Positions 7,742 through 16,637 of a stretch of DNA of 64,000 bases are shown here, one piece after another. The translations under genes and the position numbers were made by a program. The notes under the pieces were generated by a model, which saw nothing but the letters and a program-made list of their open reading frames with translations, made no database searches and had not been told where the DNA came from. Location: the NCBI GenBank assembly GCA_011523685.1, contig WTGG01000009.1, positions 1 through 64,000 of the forward strand, given 5' to 3'. The DNA comes from Coxiellaceae bacterium. Lineage in GTDB: Bacteria; Pseudomonadota; Gammaproteobacteria; Coxiellales; Coxiellaceae. How positions within the stretch are numbered: the stretch's first letter is position 1; every line of letters begins with the position of its first letter.

Positions 7742-9653
7742 TATGTCTCCTTATGTTGAGCCAGTTTAGTAAGCTTATTACAGTTATATAATGAACTAAT
7801 TCATTGGGGCTGTCTATTTTTTTCGTCGAGAGATCTTGCGCGTATTGTTTAAGTTTTTCTGTGTTGATATATCGATTAGATAAGTGATTATCAAAATTGC
7901 AAAAATTTTGGTGGTTGGGTAGAAATTTACTTACTTTTCGAACTAAATTCGGGCTGAGATCTGATTTTGTTTGTCTTGCTAGAATTTTTTTGGGGATTAT
8001 ATTTTTTACTGCTTGTCTATGAATCCATCTGCTTGAGCCGGATTGAAGTTTTAAGTCGGAGTTGAAGGATAAGCATAGCTCCATTAGGCGTCTGTCCCAG
8101 AAAGGGTAACGACTTTCTATCATATGACTGGCGGTATCAATGTTTAAGTATTCAAGAGTGGTGCGAATAGCTGGCCTTTGGAAATCAAGGTAGTGAGCAT
8201 GTCGTACGTTCTTGGGTGTTATGAAATTTGGATGATTATATTTTTTTCTGTGAAGCTTTATTATCTCGGCTATTTTTTGTTTTTCTATAGAAAAGGGACT
8301 GTGTCCAAGACCTAGATAAGTGAAGTTACCCTTAATTTGATAAAATATTTTTTTGAAATGATAGGGTAGTTTGGGTCTGATGATGCAATTTTTGAGGTAC
8401 TTCTTTACTGTAGGTGTTTTCTGCTGTGAGTGGTGCATCATTTTGAATTCATTTATTGACCGCTTTATGTGACCTTTAAAAAAAAGTTCTGTGGGCCTGA
8501 AGTAGCCATGACAAATAGTGGTGTCACCGTCAAAACCATCGAGGAAAATCCTAACATTTTCTTGTTGTGCTTTTTTAAATAAAAGATCATGGATATAGCT
8601 ATTGAACTCAAGTTGTGCCTCATCGTGTCGTTGAATGATCTTTGAGTCTCTTAAAAATGGACCACTGTGACTACAGTCGACAAAGTGAGGAATCACACCT
8701 CCTTGATCGATGACGCTATCCATGTATTCACGTTCATCGACCTTTAGGTGCTCTTCTTCTGTGAGGTCGGAAAAAATGGCAGAAAATGTGTGTAGCGATT
8801 TATTTTGTTGCACCATAATGTCACGTGCAACGCAAGCTATTGATGAGGAGTCTAGACCACCTGATAAAGCTGATCCCAAGGGGAATGCAGAACGAGAGTG
8901 TTGTTTGATTATATCAACAAATAGTTCTTTATAGGCTTCAATACATTCCTCTGTTGATGCAAGAGTGCATTTTTTTTTGTAATCAAATGAAAAATATCTT
9001 GATTTAAGTAGAATGTCTTGATTCACTGTAAGCGTGTGGGCGTTAATTAGTTTATTAATGTTTGAATAAAAAGTATTTTCAGGTGAGCCATGCCCCAGAG
9101 ATAAGTGCTCGTAAATACGCTGGTCGTTAATAATTTGTGGCACTCTCGGATCACAGAATAATGCTTTGATTTCTGATCCAAAAATAAAAAAATCTTTACA
9201 ATGATAGTAATATAAGGACTTTACACCTATATGGTCTCGTGCACAGAATAATTGCCTTTTTCTTTGATCCCAAATCACAAAGGCAAAGTCACCGATTAAG
9301 AATTTAGGGCAATCAGCGCCCCATTTTAGGTAGCTGTATAAAATAAGTTGGGAGTCAGATAGTTCTAGTAGCGCTTTTTTGCTAATTCCAAGTTGATTTG
9401 ATAGGTCATCTCTATTGTCTATTCGTGCATCGGCGGTAATGACTGTCTTTGATTCATTGTGATGCAGAGGAAGTGTTTCAACAAGTGACTCAGGTGTTGT
9501 ACATAGCATAGTATGAATAAGTATACAGTGCTCGTCAGACCAGCAATTTTGCCTATCGGGTCCACGAACTTTTAAGGTTTGAGTGATTTTTTGAACAGTA
9601 ACATCACTGTTTGCTGATGGTGTGAAGTGTATGATCCCTGCAATTCCACTCAT
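7713..9653 (-). CDS. Lasso-peptide cyclase (C protein), asparagine-synthetase-like
   Basis: 646 residues, within the 570-650 range of lasso cyclases. The enzyme adenylates the Asp/Glu side chain of the core and closes the ring with the N-terminal amine. The N-terminal Ntn domain begins MSGIAGI: the Cys2 nucleophile of true asparagine synthetases is replaced by Ser, so glutaminase activity is lost, as usual for lasso cyclases. The ATP-binding PP-loop SGGLDSS is at residues 264-270. The start has an AAGGAAAGATCA leader. The precursor gene overlaps its end. The sequence is visibly more AT-rich than the B1/B2/kinase genes. It diverges from the oxygenase gene across 66 bases. Confidence 0.92.
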   Translation of the reverse strand: MSGIAGIIHFTPSANSDVTVQKITQTLKVRGPDRQNCWSDEHCILIHTMLCTTPESLVETLPLHHNESKTVITADARIDNRDDLSNQLGISKKALLELSDSQLILYSYLKWGADCPKFLIGDFAFVIWDQRKRQLFCARDHIGVKSLYYYHCKDFFIFGSEIKALFCDPRVPQIINDQRIYEHLSLGHGSPENTFYSNINKLINAHTLTVNQDILLKSRYFSFDYKKKCTLASTEECIEAYKELFVDIIKQHSRSAFPLGSALSGGLDSSSIACVARDIMVQQNKSLHTFSAIFSDLTEEEHLKVDEREYMDSVIDQGGVIPHFVDCSHSGPFLRDSKIIQRHDEAQLEFNSYIHDLLFKKAQQENVRIFLDGFDGDTTICHGYFRPTELFFKGHIKRSINEFKMMHHSQQKTPTVKKYLKNCIIRPKLPYHFKKIFYQIKGNFTYLGLGHSPFSIEKQKIAEIIKLHRKKYNHPNFITPKNVRHAHYLDFQRPAIRTTLEYLNIDTASHMIESRYPFWDRRLMELCLSFNSDLKLQSGSSRWIHRQAVKNIIPKKILARQTKSDLSPNLVRKVSKFLPNHQNFCNFDNHLSNRYINTEKLKQYAQDLSTKKIDSPNELVHYITVISLLNWLNIRRHNERMGQTSS

Positions 9654-9719
9654 TGATCTTTCCTTGATATGTGATTCGTAATATATTGTATTATTAATAA
9701 AATTAAATCTAAATACTAT

Positions 9720-10727
9720 ATGGACTTATTAATTGCGTCAAAAGAAAAGCTATTGCATGCAGCCTTGCAAAAGGATTCAGGAAATATTTTACTGTGTAAT
9801 AATTATCTATTGTTAGCACTACAAGATGAAGCTAGCCACGCTCTTTGTTTTAGCGCACTGTTTTTTTTTGAACAATGTATATTGTATTCAGACTTTTCTA
9901 AGTGGGCGTGGCGTTTTTCTAAAATTTCAACAAGAAATTTCCCATGCTTTAAGTGGTATTTTTTACTCTGTGAAGAATTGGGTTTGCTGTCTCGTAGTTT
10001 AAAATTTTTTGATGATGCTTTGAAGCATGCAAAGAATAAAAAATATCACTTGTTGTTTGCGTCTATTTGTCCGCTTCGAGCATGGCTAAGCGTTTATTTG
10101 TCAGGTGATCAACTGTCCGAACCCTGGTTTAATAACGAGCGTGATGTATTAGTCACATATAGCCACTTTGTAAAAAAAAATGCACTAAGCCTTGTTCGAG
10201 AGATTAAAGCTTCCTCAGTAAGACAGTATGAGCCTACTAGACAGTCAACTAAAAAGGGGTCAGTTCTAAAGATCTCAAGTCAAACTCCCCCTACATTGAA
10301 TAATTTTACTGATATTTTGAGAGGTGCCGTATATGACTATTCACGAAGTCTGAAAAGTAACCATCCCATACTTCAGCTAGCCGATTTTAAAGATTTCAAA
10401 CTGGAATATTGGTCTGTGAGTTTCAGAAAAGGGGGTTATCAAGCCCCGCATACTCATCCCAATGGTACAGTAAGTGGCGTCTGTTATTTGCAAGTTCCTG
10501 AGGAGGTGCCATGTACATCAGCAGGTTGTTTGGAAATTGGTGCGACACCCAACTGGTTGAAATCTATCTTTGAAGTAAAATCTATTCGACCAGAAGTAGG
10601 TATGATAGTTTTATTTCCATCCTATTATTATCATCGAACTGTTCCAACACGGTCATCCGATGAGCGAATTAGTTTTGCTTTTGATGCGTGTCCATCTTCC
10701 AGTTTCACCCATTTATATGAAAGATAA
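9720..10727 (+). CDS. Putative 2OG-Fe(II) oxygenase, candidate lasso tailoring enzyme
   Basis: 335 residues. The N-terminal 200 residues look helical and are not recognised. Residues about 225-325 resemble the '2OG-Fe(II) oxygenase superfamily' proteins with an HxHP start: H244-T-H246-PNGTVSGVCYL, then FPSYYYH305RTVP and ERISFAFD, giving likely iron ligands His244/His246 and His305 and a 2-oxoglutarate-binding Arg316. Such enzymes hydroxylate amino-acid side chains. It is read away from the cyclase across a 66-base, very AT-rich shared promoter region and shares its low GC. I see no good ribosome-binding site before ATG 9720. A role in hydroxylating the lasso peptide is inferred from position. 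Confidence 0.72.
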   Translation: MDLLIASKEKLLHAALQKDSGNILLCNNYLLLALQDEASHALCFSALFFFEQCILYSDFSKWAWRFSKISTRNFPCFKWYFLLCEELGLLSRSLKFFDDALKHAKNKKYHLLFASICPLRAWLSVYLSGDQLSEPWFNNERDVLVTYSHFVKKNALSLVREIKASSVRQYEPTRQSTKKGSVLKISSQTPPTLNNFTDILRGAVYDYSRSLKSNHPILQLADFKDFKLEYWSVSFRKGGYQAPHTHPNGTVSGVCYLQVPEEVPCTSAGCLEIGATPNWLKSIFEVKSIRPEVGMIVLFPSYYYHRTVPTRSSDERISFAFDACPSSSFTHLYER

Positions 10728-10824
10728 AAATTAATTTCGAAAATTCTATCCATTGGTTTTTTGTTAAGGGTTATATTGAAGGATGGTGTGGTAATGTTAG
10801 GTGTTGTCTTTTCAGTCGTCGATA

Positions 10825-11694
10825 TCATACCATCTCCTGGGTCGGATGATCGATTGAGGTGTTGTCAATAACCTTACGTGATATGGTTGCGACCTTTACG
10901 GTGTCGAGTAGTTGACGTGTCATCATAAAATGATGTTGTAAACGTCGTTGGGCATGCAACAAATGATGGCGATAACTGTGCTCTTGTAATGCGATCAGTT
11001 GCTCGCTGGCTGAAAGGCGGGTTTGTTGCAGATCTTTTTCTAGCACATCAATCGAGCTTATGCGTAACGGTGTGTTTTTCCAATGATCTGTGATGGGCAG
11101 TATGTATTTTAAATCGCACGTGGTGACCGTGCGTTTACCTTGTGTATTGATGCACAGCTGTCTTGCTGAATCTTTCGTGACACGCACTCTTGGGTATCCG
11201 GGATGAACGATAAAGTGATTATCTTGTTGTGAGATACAGGCAACATCATCGGTAAGCACGCGAAACCCTCGTAGATAATGCCAATAGGCTAGGGTGGATT
11301 TTCCAGTGCCTGAATGAGCGCAGATTAAACGGGCGGAGGTTGCTTTTTCGCCGGGTGTTGTTGCGATGGCGCAGGCATGCAGTAAGATGCGTCCTTGTTG
11401 TTGCAAACAGACGCCCATAGCAGTGCCTAATAGAAATAAGTCAATATTATCGGGGTGGGCCTCGGTGTCGTATTCGATATTGATGGTGTTACCTTGAGTG
11501 ATGTGATAGCGAGCGGTGTGTTTGACGCTGAATGTGACACGCTCAGTGTTTGCCACAAGGTGGTTGATATCAACGGGGTCTCGAGCAGGTTGCGCGTGAA
11601 TTGTGATATCGGGTGATGCTGGTAAGGTCTCATGCAATTCGCTGATACGATAGTTGCTTGTGATGTGGCAGCCAAAGGCAAAGTAATGATGCAT
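10825..11694 (-). CDS. HprK-like lasso-precursor Ser kinase
   Basis: 289 residues. The P-loop HSGTGKST at residues 127-134 and the following TDD (148-150) match HPr kinase/phosphorylase-type proteins; the first 110 residues resemble the divergent N-terminal part found in lasso-cluster kinases. In the paeninodin system such a kinase phosphorylates the C-terminal Ser of the precursor, and the precursor here does end in Ser. It lies 90 bases after B2 on the same strand, so B1-B2-kinase form one operon. True HprK in this position would be odd because no PTS genes are nearby. Start assigned at 11694 (MHHYFAFG) without a strong ribosome-binding site. Confidence 0.85.
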   Translation of the reverse strand: MHHYFAFGCHITSNYRISELHETLPASPDITIHAQPARDPVDINHLVANTERVTFSVKHTARYHITQGNTINIEYDTEAHPDNIDLFLLGTAMGVCLQQQGRILLHACAIATTPGEKATSARLICAHSGTGKSTLAYWHYLRGFRVLTDDVACISQQDNHFIVHPGYPRVRVTKDSARQLCINTQGKRTVTTCDLKYILPITDHWKNTPLRISSIDVLEKDLQQTRLSASEQLIALQEHSYRHHLLHAQRRLQHHFMMTRQLLDTVKVATISRKVIDNTSIDHPTQEMV

Positions 11695-11784
11695 CCATGC
11701 GCTCGCTTATTTAACGTTTAAAAGATTCAACTACGATGAACACTGTAACGGTTTGATGAGGCATAATAAAGTCTATCGTGCTTT

Positions 11785-12222
11785 TTAGTGTTTAATCGGG
11801 CTGGTGAATTGTTCAATGATGCTGAATTGTTCATAGCCCGGTCTTCCAGTAATAAATAAATCGTTGACTTGGCACCACGCGTGCGCTTTTAAGACTTCGC
11901 TGTCTTTGGTGACGCCCAGCGTTAATGTGCACGGTATGCCGACGCGATGTAAGCATCGTCTAGCCGTTAAGGCTTGCACTAAGCACAAGCATGGAAAGGG
12001 TAAGCGCTTAGCAGCCAGTCGTGTGAAGCGTCCAATCATGAGAGCTTGTTCTGCGTCGTGTGGATGCCGAACCTGAATAGCCTTACTGCGAATTAAATAT
12101 TTAAAAGGAATGAATTGCTTTAAAACAGCAAACACCGTGCACCAACAAGCACAGCGCCATAAGAGTCGGCGCTCACGTGGAGTGAAGCGATGATAATGCT
12201 GCCAGTAGCGTTTTAGGCGCAT
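11785..12222 (-). CDS. Lasso-peptide leader peptidase (B2), transglutaminase-like
   Basis: 145 residues, the usual size of split B2 proteins. Residues 76-118 carry the family core: the PFPCLCLVQALTARRCL segment with likely nucleophile Cys80, GIPCTLTLGV, and catalytic His114 in KAHAW. The third catalytic acid is less obvious to me; Asp121 is a candidate. The enzyme removes the leader after the -2 Thr of the precursor while B1 presents it. Its start overlaps the end of B1 by 10 bases, indicating translational coupling. Confidence 0.92.
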   Translation of the reverse strand: MRLKRYWQHYHRFTPRERRLLWRCACWCTVFAVLKQFIPFKYLIRSKAIQVRHPHDAEQALMIGRFTRLAAKRLPFPCLCLVQALTARRCLHRVGIPCTLTLGVTKDSEVLKAHAWCQVNDLFITGRPGYEQFSIIEQFTSPIKH

Positions 12223-12500
12223 GTGATTAATGATTCATCTTGAAGCTTGTTGAGCAACGTCAGTGTATCGGATTGACACTGGTCTGGTGTGACATCGTAT
12301 TCACTTTGAAGTTGTGTCAGCAGCTCTTCAAAGGCCAGTGGCGTTTTAAGCAATTCCCAAATGCGCGTGGCTACATCATTAAGACCGTAGTATTGTCCGT
12401 TTTCAATGCTGAGAATAATTTCCTCGCCTTCCACTTGTGTTGAGACAAGGTCGGGGTGACGTTCAAGGCGTGTGTTTGACTCAATCGTTTGCGTATTCAT
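12213..12500 (-). CDS. Lasso-peptide B1 protein (PqqD-like RRE)
   Basis: 95 residues, the PqqD fold that acts as RiPP recognition element. It reads HPDLVSTQVEGEEIILSIENG, then YYGLNDVATRIWELL, the typical PqqD/B1 core. B1 binds the leader (here W4-x-x-P7) and hands the precursor to B2 and the cyclase. The ATG at 12500 has AAGGAG 5 bases upstream and is first in the B1-B2-kinase operon, served by a good sigma-70 promoter at 12544-12572. Confidence 0.93.
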   Translation of the reverse strand: MNTQTIESNTRLERHPDLVSTQVEGEEIILSIENGQYYGLNDVATRIWELLKTPLAFEELLTQLQSEYDVTPDQCQSDTLTLLNKLQDESLITCA

Positions 12501-12543
12501 TGTGACTCCTTTTCACAGAAATGATCATCCATTACAGGCTGTT

Positions 12544-12572
12544 ACTATAAGGGCTTACAGTGGAATCCGCAA
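12544..12572 (-). promoter_or_regulatory. Sigma-70 promoter of the B1-B2-kinase operon
   Basis: Minus-strand -35 TTGCGG (12567-12572), exactly 17 bases of spacer and -10 TATAGT (12544-12549). Expected transcript start near 12537, about 37 bases before the B1 ATG. Confidence 0.65.
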
Positions 12573-12582
12573 TTGACAAAAC

Positions 12583-12714
12583 TTGCACAACCTGGCCCCT
12601 CATCGTGATGATGAGGAGCTGTGTGCAAAAGCCATCCTTGGCTTGGGGATGAAAAACACCAGAAGAGCAGCGAGGGTGTTTTTCAAAAGGATCCAACTTC
12701 CTGGTTGTGGATCC
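12583..12714. ncRNA. Candidate structured RNA: four consecutive hairpins
   Basis: Between the lasso operon and glyA lie four hairpins in a row: TTGCACA (12583-12589) with TGTGCAA (12622-12628) enclosing CCTCATC/GATGAGG; CATCC/GGATG (12633-12651); GAAAAACACC/GGTGTTTTTC (12651-12684); and GGATCCAAC/GTT-GGATCC (12689-12714). Chance pairing of this density is unlikely. Read on the minus strand, the last hairpin shows a CAGGAA loop, a CsrA/RsmA-type GGA site, and other GGA triplets occur nearby. I do not recognise 6S, SRP or RNase P RNA here, and there is no strong terminator on either strand, so strand and class are open. Confidence 0.4.
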
Positions 12715-12733
12715 GTGTGTGAGTGAACACGAT

Positions 12734-12746
12734 GTAAACAGTTTAC
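12734..12746. promoter_or_regulatory. Palindrome GTAAACAGTTTAC, possible operator
   Basis: A perfect 13-base inverted repeat in the region between the lasso operon and glyA, beside the hairpin array. It could bind a dimeric regulator; which gene it serves is unknown. Confidence 0.3.
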
Positions 12747-12831
12747 CCAGTCTGCAGATAACTGTAATGATATAGATCAACATTAACTCATCCTGTATGG
12801 TCAATCATGCCGGCGTTGATGAGCGAAAACC

Positions 12832-12861
12832 TTTACCGCTGTGATGACTTCTGGGTAGAAT
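12832..12861 (+). promoter_or_regulatory. Probable glyA promoter
   Basis: TTTACC (12832-12837), 18-base spacer and TAGAAT (12856-12861), with a transcript start expected about 25 bases before the glyA ATG, which has AGGAGAG upstream. Confidence 0.45.
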
Positions 12862-12893
12862 GCGGGCTTGCTATTACACTAGGAGAGTGAATC

Positions 12894-14165
12894 ATGACAT
12901 TAGCCGAGCCAACCCGTGTTGAAGCGGTCGACCCTGAATTATTTGAAGCCATTGCCAATGAACAGCGTCGACAAGAAGAGCATTTAGAACTTATTGCCTC
13001 AGAAAATTATGCCAGTCTAGATGTTATGTGCATGATGGGTTCGGTATTAACCAATAAGTACGCAGAAGGATATCCAGGCAAGCGGTATTACGGTGGTTGC
13101 GAATACGTGGATGTTGCAGAGCGCTTAGCCATAGATCGCTTGAAAACATTATTTCAAGCTGATTATGCGAATGTTCAGCCGCATTCGGGTTCTCAAGCGA
13201 ATTCAGCAGCGATGCTAGCTATGATAGAACCCGGTGATACTATTTTAGGAATGGATTTATCACACGGTGGTCATCTGACTCATGGTGCATCGGTGAACTT
13301 TTCAGGTCGCATTTACAATGGAGTCACCTACGGTCTCAATGATGAAGGTGACATTGACTATGATCAAGTTGAAAGACTGGCGCATGAGCATCGTCCCAAA
13401 CTATTAATTACGGGTTTCTCAGCTTTCTCACAGCACGTTGATTGGCAGCGTTTTCGTGATATAGCAGACAGCGTTGGCGCTTATATGCTAGCAGATATTG
13501 CGCATGTGGCAGGTTTGATTGCTGTGGGATTATATCCATCACCTGTTAATATTGCAGATGTCACCACATCAACGACGCATAAATCTTTGCGTGGTCCTCG
13601 TGGAGGTGTGATCATGGCAAAAGCTAACCCGGAATTAGAAAAGCGTTTACAGTCATCTGTGTTTCCTGGTACGCAAGGTGGTCCTTTGATGCACGTAGTT
13701 GCTGCCAAAGCCGTGGCGTTCAAAGAAGCGCTCGATCCTTCGTTTAAAACCTATCAAGCGCAAGTCATAGCAAATGCCAAGGCTATGGCTAGTACACTAC
13801 AAGAACGCGGCTACGACATTGTTTCTGGGGGCACGGAAAATCACCTAGCATTGTTAGATCTAACGCGTCAAGACATTACGGGTAAGGCTGCTTCGATCGC
13901 ATTAGAGGAGGCTAATATAACGGTGAATAAAAACACGGTTCCAGGCGAGAAACGTTCTCCATTTGTCACAAGCGGGTTACGAATAGGGACACCTGCTATG
14001 ACGACGCGTGGCATGTTGACTGAACAAGCTCAGCTCGTAGGAGGTTGGATAGCAGATATTCTGGATGCTCATGAGGATGATCAGGTGATTGCCACGGTGA
14101 AGCAAAAAGTATTAGCTTTATGTGCTGATTTTCCAGTGTATCGAACATCGGCCGATAAGCAGTAA
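12894..14165 (+). CDS. glyA: Serine hydroxymethyltransferase
   Basis: 423 residues, full length. This PLP enzyme interconverts serine and glycine and supplies 5,10-methylene-tetrahydrofolate. Landmarks are the substrate-binding segment [11 protein letters not shown], the [18 protein letters not shown] motif and the PLP Lys in [14 protein letters not shown]. An AGGAGAG ribosome-binding site precedes the ATG. nrdR follows 9 bases downstream, then nusB overlaps, giving a glyA-nrdR-nusB operon, an arrangement common in gammaproteobacteria. Confidence 0.98.
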   Translation: MTLAEPTRVEAVDPELFEAIANEQRRQEEHLELIASENYASLDVMCMMGSVLTNKYAEGYPGKRYYGGCEYVDVAERLAIDRLKTLFQADYANVQPHSGSQANSAAMLAMIEPGDTILGMDLSHGGHLTHGASVNFSGRIYNGVTYGLNDEGDIDYDQVERLAHEHRPKLLITGFSAFSQHVDWQRFRDIADSVGAYMLADIAHVAGLIAVGLYPSPVNIADVTTSTTHKSLRGPRGGVIMAKANPELEKRLQSSVFPGTQGGPLMHVVAAKAVAFKEALDPSFKTYQAQVIANAKAMASTLQERGYDIVSGGTENHLALLDLTRQDITGKAASIALEEANITVNKNTVPGEKRSPFVTSGLRIGTPAMTTRGMLTEQAQLVGGWIADILDAHEDDQVIATVKQKVLALCADFPVYRTSADKQ

Positions 14166-14174
14166 GGCGACTCT

Positions 14175-14654
14175 ATGTATTGTCCATTTTGCCAACACAA
14201 AGAAACTAAGGTTGTGGACTCGCGTTTATTCGACGGGGGTGTTAAAGTGCGCCGGCGTCGTCAGTGTCTGGCTTGCGATGAGCGATTCACCACCCATGAA
14301 GCGATCGAAATTGCCATGCCGCGTGTGGTAAAAAATGACAAAAGCCAATGCTTGTTTGATGAGTCTAAAATTCGCTCAGGTATCATCAAGGCGTTAGAGA
14401 AGCGTCCAGTTGATATAGAAACCGTGGATGCTGTAGTCAATCATGTTGTGTTGGCGATGCGTGATTTAGGTGAACGTGTCGTTACTACACAGCAAATTGG
14501 TGAGGCTGTTATGACGCAATTACGAGACATTGATCAAGTCGCTTATGTGCGCTTTGCATCGGTGTATCGAAGTTTTGAAGATTTACAAGCCTTTGATCGG
14601 GCAATACAAACATTAAAGGGTGATCCGCATGAGCAAACCGTCACAACCGACTAA
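14175..14654 (+). CDS. nrdR: Transcriptional repressor NrdR
   Basis: 159 residues. The N-terminal zinc ribbon is CPFC...CLAC; it is followed by ERFTTHE and an ATP-cone domain (VVKNDKSQCLFDESKIRSG). NrdR senses dATP/ATP and represses ribonucleotide reductase genes. Its 3' end overlaps nusB. Confidence 0.97.
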   Translation: MYCPFCQHKETKVVDSRLFDGGVKVRRRRQCLACDERFTTHEAIEIAMPRVVKNDKSQCLFDESKIRSGIIKALEKRPVDIETVDAVVNHVVLAMRDLGERVVTTQQIGEAVMTQLRDIDQVAYVRFASVYRSFEDLQAFDRAIQTLKGDPHEQTVTTD

Positions 14655-15087
14655 AAAGAAAGCCATGTCTGCACGTCGACAAGCACGTGCTGCGGCTGTT
14701 CAGGCGTTGTATCAGTGGGAGTTAAAGCAGCACACGGTCGATGATGTGTATGCGCATTGCACAGAGCATTATTCAGAAGCGCGTTGGGATCGTGATTATT
14801 TTAAGGTCTTGTTATATAACACGATCGAGCAGTTGTCTATACTAGATGACATCATGAAGCCCGTGTTAGATCGTGATATTCAATCCTTAACTCCTGTCGA
14901 GTTGGCTGTGCTGCGTGTAGCAGTGTATGAACTCAAGTTTCGAGTTGATGTCCCAGGCCCTGTTGTCATTAACGAAGCGCTGGAATTGGCAAAATCATTT
15001 GGTACAGAAGAAGGTTATCGTTACATTAATGGGGTCTTAGATAACTTATTGGCGGAATTAAGACCAACTCCTGCCGGTAAGCGATAA
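14629..15087 (+). CDS. nusB: Transcription antitermination factor NusB
   Basis: 152 residues from ATG 14629; a GTG at 14620 in the same frame is possible but less likely. Family core: ARRQARAAAVQALYQWEL, then ELAVLRVAVYELKF and PVVINEALELAKSFG. NusB with NusE binds boxA RNA in rRNA antitermination. It overlaps nrdR by 26 bases. Confidence 0.96.
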   Translation: MSKPSQPTKKKAMSARRQARAAAVQALYQWELKQHTVDDVYAHCTEHYSEARWDRDYFKVLLYNTIEQLSILDDIMKPVLDRDIQSLTPVELAVLRVAVYELKFRVDVPGPVVINEALELAKSFGTEEGYRYINGVLDNLLAELRPTPAGKR

Positions 15088-15161
15088 AAATAAAGAAACC
15101 CCTTGTTTCCTTTAAGTATTTGGTGTTCAATACGCGCTTGTGATTATAGATCATGAGTTTT

Positions 15162-15246
15162 GCGAGAGTGGCGAAATTGGTATACGCGCTGGATTTAGGT
15201 TCCAGTGGGGCAACCCGTGAGAGTTCGAGTCTCTCCTCTCGCACCA
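15162..15246 (+). tRNA. tRNA-Leu (anticodon TAG)
   Basis: 85 bases with acceptor stem GCGAGAG/CTCTCGC, a class-II long variable arm, T-arm GAGTTCGAGTCTC and encoded CCA. The anticodon stem-loop CTGGA-TTTAGGT-TCCAG gives TAG, reading CUA. It sits between nusB and tig. Confidence 0.95.
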
Positions 15247-15303
15247 CTTTATATCTTCCATTAAAAAACATCCCAAACCCTTTGAATCAGTGAGGTTAAT
15301 ACC

Positions 15304-16617
15304 ATGTCAGTTCAGGTAGAAGTTGAACAATTAGAAGGCCTTAAAAGACGCCTAACGATCAAAATTTCCGAAGACCAAGTGAGCAGTGCTTATCAAAAGA
15401 AACTGAATGACGTTCAAAAAAATATCAAAATGCCAGGCTTTCGCCCAGGTAAAGTGCCTCATAACGTGATTGAGCAACGACATGGTAAAGACTTGGTGAA
15501 TGAAACAGCCAGTGAGCTGATCGATGCGAGCTTTCGTGACGCGCTAACAGAGCACAAGCTAAGCCCTGCTGCACAGCCTGAAATTGACTCTCAAACCTTT
15601 GAAAAAAATAAACCGATTGAATTCTCTGCTTCATTTGAAGTATTGCCTGAGATTACATTGACTGACTTAACAGGTGTCTCAATCGATAAAGCGGAAGTCG
15701 CTTTGAGTGAAGAAGATGAAACTCAAGCTTTAGAGCGTATGCTTAAGCAACATGCCACATGGAATGAAGTCGATCGCGCCGTGCAATCTGGCGATCAGCT
15801 GACATTTGATTTTGAGGGAAGCATCGATGGTACGCCTTTCGATGGCGGCAAGAGCGAAGGTTTTACATTAGAAATTGGCTCTAACCAAATGATTCCAGGC
15901 TTTGAAGATCAATTAATTGGTTTCTCAGCTGGCGATGAAAAAGACATCACAGTGACTTTCCCTGAGACTTACGGCGTTAAAGACCTCGCGGGTAAAGAAG
16001 CTGTATTTCACATCAAAGCGCATAAAGTTTGTGAACCTCAATTACCTGAAGCGGATGATGAATTTGCAAAACAACTGGGCGTAGAAGAAGGTCTTGATGC
16101 GCTTAAAGAGCAGCTGCGCACTATGCTGACTCGTGAAGCAGAACGCACGTTAAAAAATAAGTTACACAGCGATGTTTCAGAAGCCTTGTTAGATAAAAAC
16201 GCGATCGAAGTGCCTCAAGCGCTCATTGATGCCGAAGTGGATCATCTCCACCAGTCAGCACGTCAACAAATGGCGATGCAGCAAGGCAAGCAACAGCTTC
16301 CTGATGTCGAGTTACCTAAAGAACCTTACATTGAAGAAGCCACTAAGCGTGTTACGTTAGGGTTGTTATTGGCAGAAGTGATTAAGACCAATGAGCTGAA
16401 GTTGGATCAAGCAAAGCTACAAGAGCGTATGTTTGAGATGTTCTCTCAATACCCTAATCCTCAGCAGATGCTAGAGTACTATCAAAAGAACCAACAAATG
16501 CGTACGCAGCTTGAATCTCAGGTATTGGAAGAGCAAGCTATTGAATCTTTGCTAGAAAAAGCGGATATTAATACCGTAACAAAAGCCTATGCTGATGTTA
16601 TGAACCCAGCTAAGTAA
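15304..16617 (+). CDS. tig: Trigger factor
   Basis: 437 residues, full length. Ribosome-binding signature GFRPGKVP near residue 43, central FKBP-type prolyl isomerase domain ([23 protein letters not shown]), and C-terminal chaperone arms. It folds nascent chains at the ribosome exit. clpP follows 20 bases downstream, the conserved tig-clpP-clpX-lon order. Confidence 0.98.
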   Translation: MSVQVEVEQLEGLKRRLTIKISEDQVSSAYQKKLNDVQKNIKMPGFRPGKVPHNVIEQRHGKDLVNETASELIDASFRDALTEHKLSPAAQPEIDSQTFEKNKPIEFSASFEVLPEITLTDLTGVSIDKAEVALSEEDETQALERMLKQHATWNEVDRAVQSGDQLTFDFEGSIDGTPFDGGKSEGFTLEIGSNQMIPGFEDQLIGFSAGDEKDITVTFPETYGVKDLAGKEAVFHIKAHKVCEPQLPEADDEFAKQLGVEEGLDALKEQLRTMLTREAERTLKNKLHSDVSEALLDKNAIEVPQALIDAEVDHLHQSARQQMAMQQGKQQLPDVELPKEPYIEEATKRVTLGLLLAEVIKTNELKLDQAKLQERMFEMFSQYPNPQQMLEYYQKNQQMRTQLESQVLEEQAIESLLEKADINTVTKAYADVMNPAK

Positions 16618-16637
16618 GACAAACAAGGACGAACGCT

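Noticed and set aside
12532-12804. 90-codon minus-strand frame upstream of the lasso operon
   Set aside because: It spans the promoter and the hairpin array, has no ribosome-binding site and no protein-like composition; the inverted repeats explain the sequence better.
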